From contig JALSII010000025.1 in NCBI GenBank assembly GCA_026981645.1, positions 154,089 to 218,088 of the forward strand: a DNA stretch of 64,000 bases, read 5' to 3'. The notes beneath the pieces are model-generated. The model made no database searches. It was not told the origin of the DNA and worked only from the letters and a program-made list of their open reading frames with translations. The stretch comes from Hyphomicrobiales bacterium (GTDB lineage: Bacteria > Pseudomonadota > Alphaproteobacteria > Rhizobiales > Devosiaceae). Made by a program: the position numbers and the translations under genes. Shown here one piece after another: positions 9,677-20,531 of the stretch (its first letter is position 1; every line of letters begins with the position of its first letter).

Positions 9677-11650
9677 ATGATTGAGGCAATTGTCTTTTTC
9701 CCGCTTGTCGGGGCGCTGATAGCTGGCTTTTTCGGGGGCAGCATCGGTGACCGCTATTCCGAAATCATTACCTCCAGCTTGCTGGTTGTTGCCGCAATTC
9801 TGTCGTGGATCGTGTTTTTTCAGGTTGGTTTTGGCGGTGAGGCAGGCCCGATGGCCGACCCCACCAAGGTCGAGATTTTCCGCTGGATACAGTCCGGGGA
9901 GCTGGACATTCGCTGGGTATTGCGTGTCGATACGCTGACTGCGGTAATGCTGGTGGTGGTTACCAGCGTTTCCGCTCTCGTTCACATCTATTCCATCGGC
10001 TACATGGCTGACGACCCCTCGCGCTCGCGCTTTTTTGCCTATCTCTCCCTGTTCACCTTTGCCATGCTGATGCTGGTGACAGCCGACAACTTCCTGCAAA
10101 TGTTCTTCGGCTGGGAAGGGGTGGGGCTTGCCTCCTATCTGCTCATCGGTTTCTGGTACAAAAAACCCGCCGCCAATGCCGCCGCCATCAAGGCCTTTGT
10201 GGTCAACCGGATTGGTGATTTCGGTTTTGCCTTGGGCATATTCGGCGCCTTTCTGGTGTTGGGGCATCTGGATTTTGACAGTGCTTTTCGCTCCATTGAA
10301 GCGGTGCAGGGCACAACTATCTCCTTCCTGTGGGGCGAGTGGGATGCCCTGACTGTTGTCACCCTGTTGCTGTTCATGGGTGCCATGGGCAAGTCAGCCC
10401 AGTTTTTGCTGCACACCTGGTTGCCCGACGCCATGGAGGGTCCGACCCCGGTCTCCGCGCTCATCCATGCGGCGACCATGGTCACCGCCGGTGTGTTTAT
10501 GGTGGCCCGTCTGTCCCCCATGTTTGAAGCGGCCCCCATCTCCATGACGGTGGTGCTTTATGTGGGGGCGGTCACCGCATTTTTTGCCGCAACCATCGGT
10601 CTGGTGCAAAACGACATTAAGCGGGTTGTTGCCTATTCGACCATGTCCCAGCTTGGCTATATGTTTGTGGCGCTGGGGGCAGGGGCCTATACGGCCGGGA
10701 TTTTCCACCTGTTCACCCACGCCTTTTTCAAGGCGCTTTTGTTCCTGGGGGCAGGGGCTGTCATTCACGCCATGCACCACGAACAGGACATGCGCAAAAT
10801 GGGCGGCATTTCCCGTATCATTCCAAAAACCTATCTGATGATGATCATCGGCACGCTGGCGCTCACCGGAGTGGGAATTCCGGGCACTTCGATCGGTTTT
10901 GCCGGGTTCTTTTCCAAGGACGCAATCATCGAGGCGGCCTATGCCCTTGGTGGATATAACGGCCAGTTTGCCTATTGGTCGCTTGTTATCGCTGCCCTGT
11001 TTACCTCGTTTTATTCATGGCGTCTCATCCACCTGACATTCCACGGCAAGCCCCGAGCTTCTCAGGAGGTTATGGCCCACGCCCACGAAAGCCCCAATGT
11101 GATGATGGTGCCTCTCTACCTTCTTGCTGCGGGTGCCATACTTTCAGGCGTGGTGTTCTACAAAGTGTTCTTTGGTGATTTCGATTCCATTGTGCAGTTT
11201 TTTGCCGGCTCGCTCGTTGTCAATGAGCAGATTATTGATGACGCGCATCATGTACCAACGCTGGTCAAGTGGTCAGCCACCATCGCAATGGCTCTTGGGT
11301 TTGTCATTGCCTGGTACATGTATATCCGCCGACCGGATGCGCCGCGGCGCCTGGCAAATCAGCACGCCTATCTCTACCGGTTCCTGCTCAATAAATGGTA
11401 TTTTGATGAGCTTTATGATGCCATTTTCGTACGCCCGACCATGTGGCTTGGGCGTCTGTTATGGAAGGGGCTGGACGACCGGATTATCGATCAGGGCATT
11501 GTCGAGGGGCTTGGCGCACGGGTGAAAGATGTTACCGCGCGGGTGGTCAAACTCCAGTCCGGCTACATCTACCATTATGCCTTTGCCATGCTCATAGGCG
11601 TTGCCGCACTTCTGACCTGGGCCATTGCCGCAGGGGGACTTCTTGGATGA
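9677..11650 (+). CDS. nuoL: NADH-quinone oxidoreductase subunit L
   Basis: NuoL (657 aa) is the distal antiporter-like proton channel of complex I with the long lateral helix near its C-terminus. Signatures include [18 protein letters not shown] (with the conserved glutamate), [25 protein letters not shown] and FSKDAI. A GGGGCA ribosome binding site lies just before the ATG. The stop overlaps the nuoM ATG by 4 bp (ATGA). Length and motif order indicate an intact protein. Confidence 0.97.
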   Translation: MIEAIVFFPLVGALIAGFFGGSIGDRYSEIITSSLLVVAAILSWIVFFQVGFGGEAGPMADPTKVEIFRWIQSGELDIRWVLRVDTLTAVMLVVVTSVSALVHIYSIGYMADDPSRSRFFAYLSLFTFAMLMLVTADNFLQMFFGWEGVGLASYLLIGFWYKKPAANAAAIKAFVVNRIGDFGFALGIFGAFLVLGHLDFDSAFRSIEAVQGTTISFLWGEWDALTVVTLLLFMGAMGKSAQFLLHTWLPDAMEGPTPVSALIHAATMVTAGVFMVARLSPMFEAAPISMTVVLYVGAVTAFFAATIGLVQNDIKRVVAYSTMSQLGYMFVALGAGAYTAGIFHLFTHAFFKALLFLGAGAVIHAMHHEQDMRKMGGISRIIPKTYLMMIIGTLALTGVGIPGTSIGFAGFFSKDAIIEAAYALGGYNGQFAYWSLVIAALFTSFYSWRLIHLTFHGKPRASQEVMAHAHESPNVMMVPLYLLAAGAILSGVVFYKVFFGDFDSIVQFFAGSLVVNEQIIDDAHHVPTLVKWSATIAMALGFVIAWYMYIRRPDAPRRLANQHAYLYRFLLNKWYFDELYDAIFVRPTMWLGRLLWKGLDDRIIDQGIVEGLGARVKDVTARVVKLQSGYIYHYAFAMLIGVAALLTWAIAAGGLLG

Positions 11651-13161
11651 TTATTTCGGCCAATATCCTCACCATACTGACCTTTCTACCGCTGCTTGGC
11701 GCCCTGTTTGTTCTCATTGTGCCGGGCAATGATGAGCTTGCGCTGAACAATATGCGCCGCATCGCGCTGGTCACAACTGCCATAACTTTTGTGTTTTCGC
11801 TGGTGATGTGGGCGATGTTTGATCCCACAAGCGCCGACTTCCAGTTCGTTCAGGATTATCCCTGGATGGGCGATGTTATCGGCTATCGCATGGGCGTGGA
11901 TGGCGTTTCCATCCTGTTTATTGTGCTCACCGCTTTTCTGATGCCCCTGTGCATCCTTTCCGCCTGGGGTTCGGTAAAAATCCGGGTGCGCGAATATATG
12001 ATTGCGTTCCTGATCCTGGAAACGCTGATGATCGGGGTGTTTGCAACTCTTGACCTGGCCATGTTCTATGTATTTTTCGAGGGTGGCCTCATCCCCATGT
12101 TCCTGATTATCGGGGTCTGGGGTGGCAAAAAACGGGTTCAGGCCTCCTACAAGTTTTTCTTCTACACCTTTGTCGGCTCGGTTCTGATGCTGCTGGCAAT
12201 GATGGCCATGTACTGGTACGCAGGTACGCTGGATATCCGGGTTCTGCTCAAAACTGACTTCCCCGTGGATATGCAATATTGGCTCTGGCTGGCATTCTTT
12301 GCTTCGTTCGCCGTCAAACTGCCCATGTGGCCGTTCCACCGCTGGCTGCCTGAAGCCCACGTGGAAGCACCCACCGCCGGCTCTGTCATTCTGGCGGCCA
12401 TCCTGTTGAAGATGGGGGGCTATGGGTTCTTGCGTTTTTCACTGCCCATGTTCCCGGACGCTTCGCTCTATTTCACTAACTTTGTCTATGTGCTTTCGGT
12501 AGCCGCCATCATAATTACCTCGGTCATCGCCCTGGTTCAGGATGATATCAAAAAACTTATTGCCTATTCTTCGGTGGCCCACATGGGTTTTGTCACTATC
12601 GGTATTTTTGTGGGCAATGTTTACGGTGTGCAGGGCGCGATTTTTCAGATGCTCAGTCACGGCATCATTTCGGCGGCACTGTTTTTGAGCGTGGGAGTGA
12701 TTTATGACCGAATGCATACCCGCGAGATATCCGCCTATGGAGGCCTGGTCGAACGCATGCCCAAATATGCGGTTGTCTTTATGATATTCACCATGGCCAA
12801 TATCGGACTTCCGGGTACCTCCGGGTTTATCGGAGAGTTTTTGATCCTGTTCGGCATTTTCCAGATTAACACCTGGGTGGCGTTTGGTGCTTTGCTCGGG
12901 GTTATCCTGTCCGCTGCCTATGCGCTGTGGCTCTATCGCCGGGTCATATTTGGTGCGCTGGAGAAAGAAGCTCTCAGGGCCATTCTTGATCTGGACCGGC
13001 GTGAAGTGGCCGTCATGGCGCCACTGATTATTCTCACCATTTTTTTTGGATTTTACCCGGCACCAATTCTGGACGCGACAGCGGCTTCAGTTGATGCGCT
13101 GGTGACCCAATATCAAAGCGTCATAAGCACAGTTGTGCCCATCGATGCCGTAACGAACTAG
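11647..13161 (+). CDS. nuoM: NADH-quinone oxidoreductase subunit M
   Basis: NuoM (504 aa) is the second antiporter-like subunit. Conserved membrane motifs are [18 protein letters not shown] (channel glutamate) and [24 protein letters not shown], with [12 protein letters not shown] in the C-terminal half. The ATG at 11647 overlaps the nuoL stop by 4 bp; an in-frame extension further upstream lies wholly inside nuoL and was discarded. About fourteen hydrophobic segments are evident. Confidence 0.97.
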   Translation: MIISANILTILTFLPLLGALFVLIVPGNDELALNNMRRIALVTTAITFVFSLVMWAMFDPTSADFQFVQDYPWMGDVIGYRMGVDGVSILFIVLTAFLMPLCILSAWGSVKIRVREYMIAFLILETLMIGVFATLDLAMFYVFFEGGLIPMFLIIGVWGGKKRVQASYKFFFYTFVGSVLMLLAMMAMYWYAGTLDIRVLLKTDFPVDMQYWLWLAFFASFAVKLPMWPFHRWLPEAHVEAPTAGSVILAAILLKMGGYGFLRFSLPMFPDASLYFTNFVYVLSVAAIIITSVIALVQDDIKKLIAYSSVAHMGFVTIGIFVGNVYGVQGAIFQMLSHGIISAALFLSVGVIYDRMHTREISAYGGLVERMPKYAVVFMIFTMANIGLPGTSGFIGEFLILFGIFQINTWVAFGALLGVILSAAYALWLYRRVIFGALEKEALRAILDLDRREVAVMAPLIILTIFFGFYPAPILDATAASVDALVTQYQSVISTVVPIDAVTN

Positions 13162-13164
13162 GGG

Positions 13165-14613
13165 ATGGAAATGGATTCCGATCTCATCAGTTTTGCCAGC
13201 CTGGCCCCCGCCTACCCTGAGCTGTTTCTGGCGATTGGAGCGGTCGTTCTGCTCATGGCCGGGGTGTTTATCAAAAATGCCAGCGCCCGCCTGGTCGGTG
13301 TTGCCATTGGCATGCTGCTGGCGGTTACAGTGCTTGTCATCATTCAACCTGCAACGGGCGTTTTGTTCAACGGCGGTTTCATTCAAGACGATTTTGCCCG
13401 CTATATGAAGGCGCTGGTGCTGGCCGGATCAGCCTTTGCGCTGGTGCTTTCGGTCTCCAATGCCGTGGATAATGGCATTGCCAAATTTGAATATGCGGTG
13501 CTGGTGGTGCTGGCGACCCTGGGCATGATGGTCATGGTTTCGGCCAACGATTTGATGGTTCTCTATATCGGCATCGAGTTGCAGGCGCTCTCGCTCTACA
13601 TTCTTGCGGCGATGAAGCGTGAAAGTGCGCGCGCCACCGAGGCGGGGCTGAAATATTTTGTCCTTGGAGCACTGTCCTCGGGAATGCTGCTTTACGGAGC
13701 CTCGTTGATCTATGGATTTACCGGGCAGACACAGCTTGACAAAATCGCAGAAGTCATCCTGCTCAGCGATCGCTCTGTTGGTGTGATATTCGGACTGGCA
13801 TTCCTGCTCGCCGGGCTGGCATTCAAGGTTTCTGCGGTGCCCTTCCATATGTGGACGCCAGACGTTTATGAGGGCGCGCCAACGCCGGTGACTGCGTTTT
13901 TTGCGACTGCCCCCAAGGTCGCGGCAATGGCGCTGCTCATTCGTCTGGTCATGGACAGTTTTGAACCGTTGGCGAAAGATTGGCAGCAGATCATAATTTT
14001 CCTCTCCATCGCCTCGATGGTCTTGGCTGCCTTTGCCGGTATCGGGCAAAAGAATCTCATTCGCATGATTGCCTATTCAGCTATCGGGCATATGGGCTTT
14101 GCGCTGGTGGGTCTTTCCGCGGGCAATCTGGTGGGCATTGAAGGCGTGGCTATCTATATGGCAATTTACCTGACCATGAATATCGGTCTGTTCGCCTGCA
14201 TCCTGTCGCTCAAGAGCAATAATGGTTATGTGCGCAATATCTCCGATTTGGCCGGGTTGGCCCAGACCCGGCCCTATGTCGCGGCGATAATCGCAATCAT
14301 GATGTTTTCGCTCATCGGCCTGCCGCCGCTGGCCGGGTTCTTCGCCAAGTGGCATGTGTTTCTTGCCGCGATTGAAGCGCAATTGTTCGTGCTTGCGGTT
14401 ATCGGCGTTTTGGCCAGCGCCATCAGCGCCTTTTATTATCTGCGGGTGGTCAAAACCATGTACTTTGATGCGCCGGAACAGGAATTTGTGCCAATTCCGG
14501 GTGAGTTGGCTTTTGTGATGGGCATCACCGGGTTTCTGGTAATCTCCTATTATCTGACCGTTGGCCGCACGCTTGTTGATTTTGCCAACGTCGCTGCGGG
14601 AAGCCTTTTTTAG
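13165..14613 (+). CDS. nuoN: NADH-quinone oxidoreductase subunit N
   Basis: NuoN (482 aa) is the third antiporter-like subunit and the last gene of the nuo operon. It has YIGIELQALSLYILAA with the channel glutamate, FKVSAVPFHMWTPDVYEGAPTPVTAFF, and GLPPLAGFFAKWHVF. The start is 3 bp after the nuoM stop. BirA begins 2 bp after its stop, so biotin ligase is probably read from the same transcript. Confidence 0.97.
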   Translation: MEMDSDLISFASLAPAYPELFLAIGAVVLLMAGVFIKNASARLVGVAIGMLLAVTVLVIIQPATGVLFNGGFIQDDFARYMKALVLAGSAFALVLSVSNAVDNGIAKFEYAVLVVLATLGMMVMVSANDLMVLYIGIELQALSLYILAAMKRESARATEAGLKYFVLGALSSGMLLYGASLIYGFTGQTQLDKIAEVILLSDRSVGVIFGLAFLLAGLAFKVSAVPFHMWTPDVYEGAPTPVTAFFATAPKVAAMALLIRLVMDSFEPLAKDWQQIIIFLSIASMVLAAFAGIGQKNLIRMIAYSAIGHMGFALVGLSAGNLVGIEGVAIYMAIYLTMNIGLFACILSLKSNNGYVRNISDLAGLAQTRPYVAAIIAIMMFSLIGLPPLAGFFAKWHVFLAAIEAQLFVLAVIGVLASAISAFYYLRVVKTMYFDAPEQEFVPIPGELAFVMGITGFLVISYYLTVGRTLVDFANVAAGSLF

Positions 14614-14615
14614 AG

Positions 14616-15392
14616 GTGAGGGATCCCCAGGCCGGATTTTCACTCTCGCCAGACGCAACCGCTGCCGGATACAGGCTTGCCGGTCTGGAAACCGTTGCCT
14701 CAACGAATTCACTTGCGATGCAACACGCCCGTGACGGCGCCCCCGACAGGCTTTGGGTTGTTGCCCGCGAGCAGACAAAGGGGCGGGGGCGCAGAGGCCG
14801 CCTCTGGCAGTGTGCAAAGGGAAACCTTGCCGCCTCTGTTTTGATGCACATGGAGGCTGGAACCAGGGAGGCCGCCCTGACAGGGTTTGTCGCCGGGGTT
14901 GCAGTTGCGCGCACCATCTGGGAGTTTCAATCCACAGGGGACGAGCGGGTTAAGCTGAAATGGCCCAATGATCTGTTGTACAAGGGGGCCAAGCTTGGGG
15001 GGATCCTGCTGGAAGCGCAAACACTGTCCTCAAAACAGATGGCGCTAGTCGTGGGGTTTGGCATAAACGTGGCTCATTCGCCGGAGGGACTGCCATACGC
15101 AACGACTTCATTGCATGATATGGGGCTGAGCGTTTCGCCTGAAATAGTTTTTTCAGTTCTCAGCACTCATTGGGCCGAGTGCCTGAACATCTATTCAGGA
15201 AAAACCGGTCAGGCAGATATCCTGTGCGAATGGCGCAGTTGTGCTACCGGCATTGGTGAACCCGTTCGCGTGGCCGCGCCACAGGGCGAAATAACAGGCA
15301 TCTTTGAAACCATCGACGACGAAGGCAGGCTGATTGTGCACACTATGTCGGGAAACCGCATTCCGGTAACTGCCGGGGACGTTTCATTTTGA
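14616..15392 (+). CDS. birA: Biotin--[acetyl-CoA-carboxylase] ligase
   Basis: This 258-aa protein attaches biotin to acetyl-CoA carboxylase carrier protein and related carboxylases. The catalytic core shows ETVASTNS, then EQTKGRGRRGRLWQ (the biotinyl-5'-AMP loop, GRGRRGR), LKWPNDLL and KLGGILLE. It lacks the N-terminal DNA-binding domain of E. coli BirA, so it should not act as a repressor. Translation starts at a GTG 2 bp after nuoN. The same neighbour pair is common in Rhizobiales. Confidence 0.93.
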   Translation: MRDPQAGFSLSPDATAAGYRLAGLETVASTNSLAMQHARDGAPDRLWVVAREQTKGRGRRGRLWQCAKGNLAASVLMHMEAGTREAALTGFVAGVAVARTIWEFQSTGDERVKLKWPNDLLYKGAKLGGILLEAQTLSSKQMALVVGFGINVAHSPEGLPYATTSLHDMGLSVSPEIVFSVLSTHWAECLNIYSGKTGQADILCEWRSCATGIGEPVRVAAPQGEITGIFETIDDEGRLIVHTMSGNRIPVTAGDVSF

Positions 15393-15429
15393 GGGTCAGG
15401 ATTTTGATTGAGAAAGATTGCAGGGCGAT

Positions 15430-17097
15430 ATGAGCATGGATGAACTGGTATTTGTGCCCCTTGGCGGGGTGGGGGAAATAGGCATGAACATGGCTGCCTA
15501 TGGCTTTGGCTCTGAGAATAATCGCCAATGGCTGGTGGTGGACTGCGGGGTGACATTTGCGGGGCCGCGTCAGCCCGGAATTGACCTTATTCTGGCCGAC
15601 CCCGCTTTTCTGGAAGAGCAGGGCGACAATGTTGTCGGGCTGGTGCTTACCCACGCCCACGAAGATCACTACGGGGCGGTAATGGACCTGTGGCCGGTCT
15701 TTGAAAAGCCGGTGTTTGCCACTCCCTTTACCGCTGCCATGCTCAAGGCCAAGCGCGCCATGGAAGGCATTGCCGAGACCGTGGACCTCAGGATTATTGC
15801 GCCGGGCACCCCGTTTGATGTGGGCCCCTTCAAGGTAGAGGCTATTGAAGTCGCCCACTCCATTCCTGAAAGCTGCTCGCTGCTTATTTCAACTCCTGCC
15901 GGGCGGGTTCTGCATTCGGGGGATTTCAAACTTGATGATGACCCCGTCTCGGGTCCGCCCACAGATGTGGAACGGTTCAAAAAAATCGGAAGGCAGGAGG
16001 GTTCGCTGGCTCTCATCTGCGACAGCACCAATGCGCTCAAGGAAGGCACCAGCCCCTCTGAGCAGGATGTGGCCAGGACACTTGAAAAGCTGATTGCCGA
16101 AGCACCTCACCGCGTGGCTGTCACCAGTTTTGCCTCCAATCTGGGGCGGCTGGTTTCGGTGGCCAAAGCGGCTGAAAAAGCGGGGCGGCAGGTGGTTCTG
16201 TCGGGGCGCTCGCTGCATCGGATTGCCACCATCGGGCGCGAACTGGGCATGCTGGACGACATTGCACCATTTCTGGACCACAATGAATTCAAACACCTGC
16301 CACGCAACAAGGTGGTGCTTTTGTGTACCGGAAGTCAGGGGGAGCCACGTGCCGCCATTGCCCGCATATCGCGCGACACCCACCCCGCCATCAGTCTTGA
16401 TAAGGGCGACAGGATGATTTTTTCCTCCTGGTCAATTCCGGGCAATGAACGCGAAGTCATCGACATCCAGAACCGGCTCATGGAAATGGGCGTTGAGGTA
16501 ATTACCAACTCTGATGAACTGGTGCACGTTACCGGCCACCCAAGGCGCGACGAGTTACGCAAGCTCTATTCATGGCTCAAGCCCGATGTTCTGGTGCCGG
16601 TGCACGGGGAGGCAGCGCACTTGAACGGACATGCTGAACTGGGGGAGGCCGAGCAAATACCCCATGTGATGCGGGTGCGTAACGGGGATATGGTGCGCCT
16701 TTTCCCCGAGCCTGAAGTCTCGCGCGCCGAAGTGCCGGTGGGTGAGCTCTATCTGGAGGCGGACATTTTGTGCGTGCCTGAACAGAGCGGTGTCAAAGGC
16801 CGGGTGCGCCTGTCTTTTGGAGGCATGGTTGTGGTTTCGCTATGCGTTGGTTCGGAGGGAAATTTACGCTCGGATTACGAAGTTTTTGTTGAAGGTCTGC
16901 CTGATATAGGTGGGGAATATGAAAGCTGTCGAGAAGTCATCGACAAAGCCATTGCTGGGGTGTTTTCCGGCATGCCGAAAAGGCGCCGCCGAAATGTGGA
17001 CGCCCTGTCCGAAGCCATCCGACAGGCGGTGCGTGGTGAACTCAATGCCTGGTGGGGTCGCAAGCCCAATGTAAAAATAATGTTACACCAGATTTGA
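15430..17097 (+). CDS. rnj: Ribonuclease J
   Basis: RNase J (555 aa) is a metallo-beta-lactamase/beta-CASP nuclease with endo- and 5' exonuclease activity in mRNA turnover and rRNA maturation. The metal site HAHEDH lies at residues 75-80, and GGVGEIGMN occurs at the N-terminus. Later signatures are LCTGSQGEP and VPVHGEAAHL in the beta-CASP and C-terminal motifs. The ATG at 15430 (MSMDELVF) with AGGGCG upstream is preferred over an in-frame TTG 12 bp earlier. A C-terminal basic segment (KRRRRN) is present. Confidence 0.95.
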   Translation: MSMDELVFVPLGGVGEIGMNMAAYGFGSENNRQWLVVDCGVTFAGPRQPGIDLILADPAFLEEQGDNVVGLVLTHAHEDHYGAVMDLWPVFEKPVFATPFTAAMLKAKRAMEGIAETVDLRIIAPGTPFDVGPFKVEAIEVAHSIPESCSLLISTPAGRVLHSGDFKLDDDPVSGPPTDVERFKKIGRQEGSLALICDSTNALKEGTSPSEQDVARTLEKLIAEAPHRVAVTSFASNLGRLVSVAKAAEKAGRQVVLSGRSLHRIATIGRELGMLDDIAPFLDHNEFKHLPRNKVVLLCTGSQGEPRAAIARISRDTHPAISLDKGDRMIFSSWSIPGNEREVIDIQNRLMEMGVEVITNSDELVHVTGHPRRDELRKLYSWLKPDVLVPVHGEAAHLNGHAELGEAEQIPHVMRVRNGDMVRLFPEPEVSRAEVPVGELYLEADILCVPEQSGVKGRVRLSFGGMVVVSLCVGSEGNLRSDYEVFVEGLPDIGGEYESCREVIDKAIAGVFSGMPKRRRRNVDALSEAIRQAVRGELNAWWGRKPNVKIMLHQI

Positions 17098-17205
17098 GCG
17101 TTTGATTGCCAAAATGCAGTTCACCGGCTATCACGTTCCAGGAAGTTGTGCGGCAGTCTGCCAGCCGGGGCATAGTCTCCGGCCCGGTAACAAGGAAACA
17201 AACCC

Positions 17206-17451
17206 ATGCCCATTGGTTCGCTGATTGCGGTCTATTTTGTCCTTTGGTGGTTGTGTCTTTTTCTGATTTTGCCGTTGGGTGTGCGTACCCAGTCAGATAC
17301 GGGCACCGTGGTGCCGGGGAGTGAGGCAGGCGCGCCGCGCCGCTCACACATGGCCCTGAGACTCCTTGCCAACACCGTGCTTGCAGCTGTTGTTATGGCT
17401 TTGGCGCTTTGGGCGTTGTCCAATCCCGTACTTCAGGAATATTGGCGCTAA
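17206..17451 (+). CDS. DUF1467 family small membrane protein
   Basis: This 81-aa protein has two transmembrane helices separated by a short polar loop with a conserved-looking GVRTQ motif. Size, topology and position upstream of proS match the DUF1467 family found in alphaproteobacteria. Its function is unknown. An AAGGAAAC ribosome binding site precedes the ATG. In several Rhizobiales a methylmalonyl-CoA epimerase gene lies between rnj and this gene (from memory); here only 108 bp separate them and no such gene is present. Confidence 0.85.
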   Translation: MPIGSLIAVYFVLWWLCLFLILPLGVRTQSDTGTVVPGSEAGAPRRSHMALRLLANTVLAAVVMALALWALSNPVLQEYWR

Positions 17452-17485
17452 TTTCCTTCAAAGTGTCAGGGCCCGGATCCTAGGC

Positions 17486-17510
17486 AAAAAAAACAGGGCC
17501 AAAGCCCTGT
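17486..17510 (-). terminator. Rho-independent terminator (minus strand) of the candidate sRNA
   Basis: A perfect 7-bp stem ACAGGGC/GCCCTGT with a 4-nt loop (17493-17510) is followed on the minus strand by eight T residues (17493-17486). On the plus strand the hairpin is followed by ATTGCTAA, so it works best in the minus direction. No protein gene upstream on that strand would need it, which supports a stand-alone RNA gene. Confidence 0.7.
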
Positions 17511-17614
17511 ATTGCTAAGTTCCGCGACAATTCGCTGGTTAAAAAACATCTCAGATGTTTTGCAGCCAACGCTCCTCCCTAGACTATGTCAGCGTACGGC
17601 GATATCTCATCGCC
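17486..17614 (-). ncRNA. Candidate small RNA, minus strand
   Basis: On the minus strand the RNA would begin with a hairpin GGCGAT-GAGAT-ATCGCC (17614-17598). It continues through a GGGAGGAG stretch, then a stem CGTTGG/CCAGCG enclosing a second hairpin AAAACATC-TGA-GATGTTTT. It ends in a stem-loop ACAGGGC-TTTG-GCCCTGT followed by a U run. A perfect TATAAT box sits 6-7 bp upstream of the first hairpin. The layout (promoter, 5' hairpin, nested stems, intrinsic terminator, no ORF) is that of a trans-acting Hfq-type sRNA of about 130 nt. I cannot assign it to a known family. Confidence 0.55.
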
Positions 17615-17620
17615 TTCATT

Positions 17621-17626
17621 ATTATA
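17621..17626 (-). promoter_or_regulatory. -10 box (TATAAT) for the candidate sRNA
   Basis: The minus strand reads TATAAT from 17626 to 17621, a consensus -10 hexamer. The predicted start point falls at about 17614, the first base of the 5' hairpin. The -35 region at suitable spacing is poor, so an alternative sigma factor or an activator cannot be excluded. Confidence 0.4.
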
Positions 17627-17817
17627 TCGCGTTAGTAACAACTCATGTGCTCGGAGTCACATCAATTTTCACGATTTGGTGAAGATGTCGCAAGATTTGG
17701 TCGCCGTTTCGACAAGGTTAACCGATCCAAATGTGGCTGAAAGGCTTGCATGGTTGACCGGTGTGCGCTTTGACTGGCACAAACTTTTTTTGGTGAGTCG
17801 GAGTTATAAATTTCAGC
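17627..17817 (+). other. Upstream region of proS, no gene recognised
   Basis: Together with the sRNA region this forms the 366-bp gap between the DUF1467 gene and proS. I find no convincing coding sequence: an open frame at 17586-17864 has no ribosome binding site and runs into proS. One short inverted repeat, TTCAC-N6-GTGAA, lies at 17668-17683. No clear sigma-70 promoter with good spacing was seen, although proS must have one here unless it is read from further upstream. Confidence 0.4.
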
Positions 17818-19167
17818 ATGCGATTATCCCGATATTTTCTGCCCGTTCTAAAGGAAGTCCCTAAAGATGCAGAGATCGTTTCGCACCGGCTCATGCTGCG
17901 TGCGGGTATGATCCGCCAGCAGGCCTCGGGGCTTTATGCATGGCTGCCTCTTGGCTACAAGGTTTTGCGCAAAATTCAAAACATCATTGAAGAAGAGCAA
18001 GATCGGGCTGGTGCCATTGAAATGCTGATGCCCACCATCCAGTCAGCCGACCTGTGGCGCGAAAGCGGCCGTTATGATGCCTACGGCAAGGAGATGTTGC
18101 GCATGAAGGACCGGCATGACCGGGACATGCTGTTCGGGCCGACCAATGAAGAGGTGATTACCGATATTTTCCGTGCCTCGGTGCGCTCCTACAAACAACT
18201 GCCGCTGAACCTTTATCATGTTCAGTGGAAGTTTCGTGATGAAATCCGCCCGCGCTTCGGTACCATGCGCTCCAGAGAATTTCTGATGAAGGATGCTTAT
18301 TCCTTTGACATGAACAAGGAAGAGGCGCGCCGTTCCTATTACAAAATGTTCGTCTCCTACCTGCGCACCTATCACCGCATGGGGCTGACTGCCATTCCCA
18401 TGAAGGCGGAAACCGGCCCCATTGGCGGCGATCTCAGCCATGAGTTTATCGTGCTCGCCGACACAGGGGAAAGCGGCGTGTTCTGTCATGCGGACATGCT
18501 GGAAAAAACCATTCCTGCGTTTGATGTTGATTATGATGGGGACCTCTCGCCCATCGTTGATGACTGGACATCGCTCTATGCGGCAACTGAAGACATGATC
18601 GACATGGAGGAGTTTGAGCGCGAGGTACCTGAAGACAGGCGCGTGGCTGCCCGCGGCATTGAAGTTGGGCAGGTGTTCTATTTCGGCACTAAATATTCCG
18701 AATCCATGAACGCAACGGTCACCGGCCCTGACGGCAAGGAGGTGGCGGTGCATTGCGGCTCCTATGGCATCGGGTTGACGCGCATTGTTCCGGCTCTGAT
18801 TGAAGCCTTCCATGATGAGAATGGCATAATCTGGCCGGTCAGCGTTGCTCCCTTCGAAGCCGTTATTCTTAATCTGAAGTCAGGGCAGGAGGCGTGCGAC
18901 AGTGCTTGTGACAGTCTCTACGAACAATTGCGCAACGCTGGTATTGACGCGCTTTACGACGACACCGGGGAGGGGGCGGGCGCCAAGTTCTCCACAGCCG
19001 ACCTGATTGGCATCCCCTATCAGCTCATTATCGGGCCACGCGGGGTTAAATCCGGTGAGGCTGAAATCAAGCACCGCGCAAGCGGCGAACGTGAAACCAT
19101 TGCGCTGGACCAGGTGGTGACGCGCCTGAAGGAGCTGATAGAACCGGAACGGCGGGACAAAATTTGA
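17818..19167 (+). CDS. proS: Prolyl-tRNA synthetase (short, INS-less type)
   Basis: ProRS (449 aa) charges tRNA-Pro. The class II motifs are visible: RHRLML...[17 protein letters not shown] near the start, motif 2 in [25 protein letters not shown], and motif 3 in [16 protein letters not shown]. At about 450 residues it lacks the inserted editing domain of E. coli ProRS, as usual for alphaproteobacteria. [13 protein letters not shown] is the standard N-terminus, which fixes the start despite a weak ribosome binding site. The stop overlaps the lolC start by 4 bp. Confidence 0.96.
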   Translation: MRLSRYFLPVLKEVPKDAEIVSHRLMLRAGMIRQQASGLYAWLPLGYKVLRKIQNIIEEEQDRAGAIEMLMPTIQSADLWRESGRYDAYGKEMLRMKDRHDRDMLFGPTNEEVITDIFRASVRSYKQLPLNLYHVQWKFRDEIRPRFGTMRSREFLMKDAYSFDMNKEEARRSYYKMFVSYLRTYHRMGLTAIPMKAETGPIGGDLSHEFIVLADTGESGVFCHADMLEKTIPAFDVDYDGDLSPIVDDWTSLYAATEDMIDMEEFEREVPEDRRVAARGIEVGQVFYFGTKYSESMNATVTGPDGKEVAVHCGSYGIGLTRIVPALIEAFHDENGIIWPVSVAPFEAVILNLKSGQEACDSACDSLYEQLRNAGIDALYDDTGEGAGAKFSTADLIGIPYQLIIGPRGVKSGEAEIKHRASGERETIALDQVVTRLKELIEPERRDKI

Positions 19168-20531
19168 GCCAGACAGAACAGGCCGAAAAGAAAAACGGCA
19201 CGGCACCATTTTCCCGTTTTGAGTGGATGTTCGCCTGGCGTTATCTGCGCTCGCGACGGCGTGATACGTTTATTTCTGTCATTGCCGGGTTAACGCTTAG
19301 CGGTGTTGCTATCGGGGTTGCGACCCTGATTGTTGTCATGTCGGTGATGAATGGGTTTCGCACCGAACTCCTGACAAAAATCCTCGGCTTGAACGGACAT
19401 TTTACCGGCTTTCCCATCCAGACGGCGTTTACTGACTATGAGGAGCTCGTCGTCAAGCTTGAAGAGGTGGAGGGAGTTCTGACTGCCATCGCTTTTGTCG
19501 AGGGGCAGGCCCTTGCCACCGGTCGTGGTGATTCTTCGGGCGTCACAGTGCGCGGAATGGATTATGCCACTATCCAGAAACTGCCGTTTTTGGCTCAGGC
19601 CTCACATTTTGGCGGCTGGGACCAGTGGGATGAAAGCGGCGGTGTTGCCATCGGGGTCAGGCTGGCGCAGAAGCTTGGGGTTTCCCTTGGCGATGCCATC
19701 ACTCTGGTCAATCCCAATGGCTCGACAACGCCTTTCGGCACCACGCCCCAAATCCGTTCATATCCGGTGAATGTGATCTTTAATCTGGGTATGGTCGAGT
19801 TTGACAGCTTTTACGTCTATATGCCTCTAAGGCCTGCACAGACCTATTTCAAACTGTTCGAGGATGTTCTGCGCCCCGGAATTGATCCGCTGCCACTTGA
19901 TGCCACCGACGAAGAGATTGATGCTGCCTATGAGCGCATCTATGAGGCCTCGGTTTTTGAATTGTTTATCGAGGACCCTGACGCCACCGACCTCATGCGC
20001 GAGCGCATCTATGAACAGGTGGAGCGCCCCATGATTCTCACCGACTGGCAACAGCGAAACGCAACATTCTTTTCAGCGTTGCAGGTGGAGCGCGTGGTGA
20101 TGTTCACCATCTTGTCGATGATTGTGGTTGTTGCAGCGTTCAACATCATTTCTTCGCTGGTCATGCTGGTGAAAGACAAGGCCGCCGACATCGCTATCCT
20201 GCGCACAATGGGTGCAACGCGCGGCTCCGTAATGCGCATCTTTTGCATAACTGGCACCGCAATCGGGTTTGCCGGGACTGTGATCGGGGCAGTTCTTGGG
20301 CTCATTCTGGCAGTGAATGCGGAAAATCTTCGCATGTGGTTTTCCGATCTGCTCGGCATCACAATTTTCCCGCCAGAGGTGTTTTTCCTCTCCGCACTGC
20401 CAACCCGTATTGACCCGGTGGAAGTTGGCGTCGTCATCGGTTTTTCTCTGTTGCTGACCTTCCTTGCAACGCTCTATCCTGCTCTGCGTGCCGCCCAGTA
20501 TGATCCGGTGGAGGCACTGCGCTATGAGTGA
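19164..20531 (+). CDS. lolC: Lipoprotein-releasing ABC transporter, membrane subunit (LolC/E type)
   Basis: This 455-aa permease extracts outer-membrane lipoproteins from the inner membrane for LolA. Topology is that of the MacB/FtsX class: one N-terminal helix ([27 protein letters not shown]), a large periplasmic domain, and three helices in the C-terminal third. The cytoplasmic motif [15 protein letters not shown] is typical. It starts at TTG, overlapping the proS stop. Only one permease gene is present, so the transporter is probably a homodimer with LolD. Confidence 0.92.
   Translation: MSQTEQAEKKNGTAPFSRFEWMFAWRYLRSRRRDTFISVIAGLTLSGVAIGVATLIVVMSVMNGFRTELLTKILGLNGHFTGFPIQTAFTDYEELVVKLEEVEGVLTAIAFVEGQALATGRGDSSGVTVRGMDYATIQKLPFLAQASHFGGWDQWDESGGVAIGVRLAQKLGVSLGDAITLVNPNGSTTPFGTTPQIRSYPVNVIFNLGMVEFDSFYVYMPLRPAQTYFKLFEDVLRPGIDPLPLDATDEEIDAAYERIYEASVFELFIEDPDATDLMRERIYEQVERPMILTDWQQRNATFFSALQVERVVMFTILSMIVVVAAFNIISSLVMLVKDKAADIAILRTMGATRGSVMRIFCITGTAIGFAGTVIGAVLGLILAVNAENLRMWFSDLLGITIFPPEVFFLSALPTRIDPVEVGVVIGFSLLLTFLATLYPALRAAQYDPVEALRYE

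Noticed and set aside
17586..17864. Short plus-strand open frame before proS
   Set aside because: It has no ribosome binding site, overlaps the proS start in another frame and crosses the sRNA promoter region.
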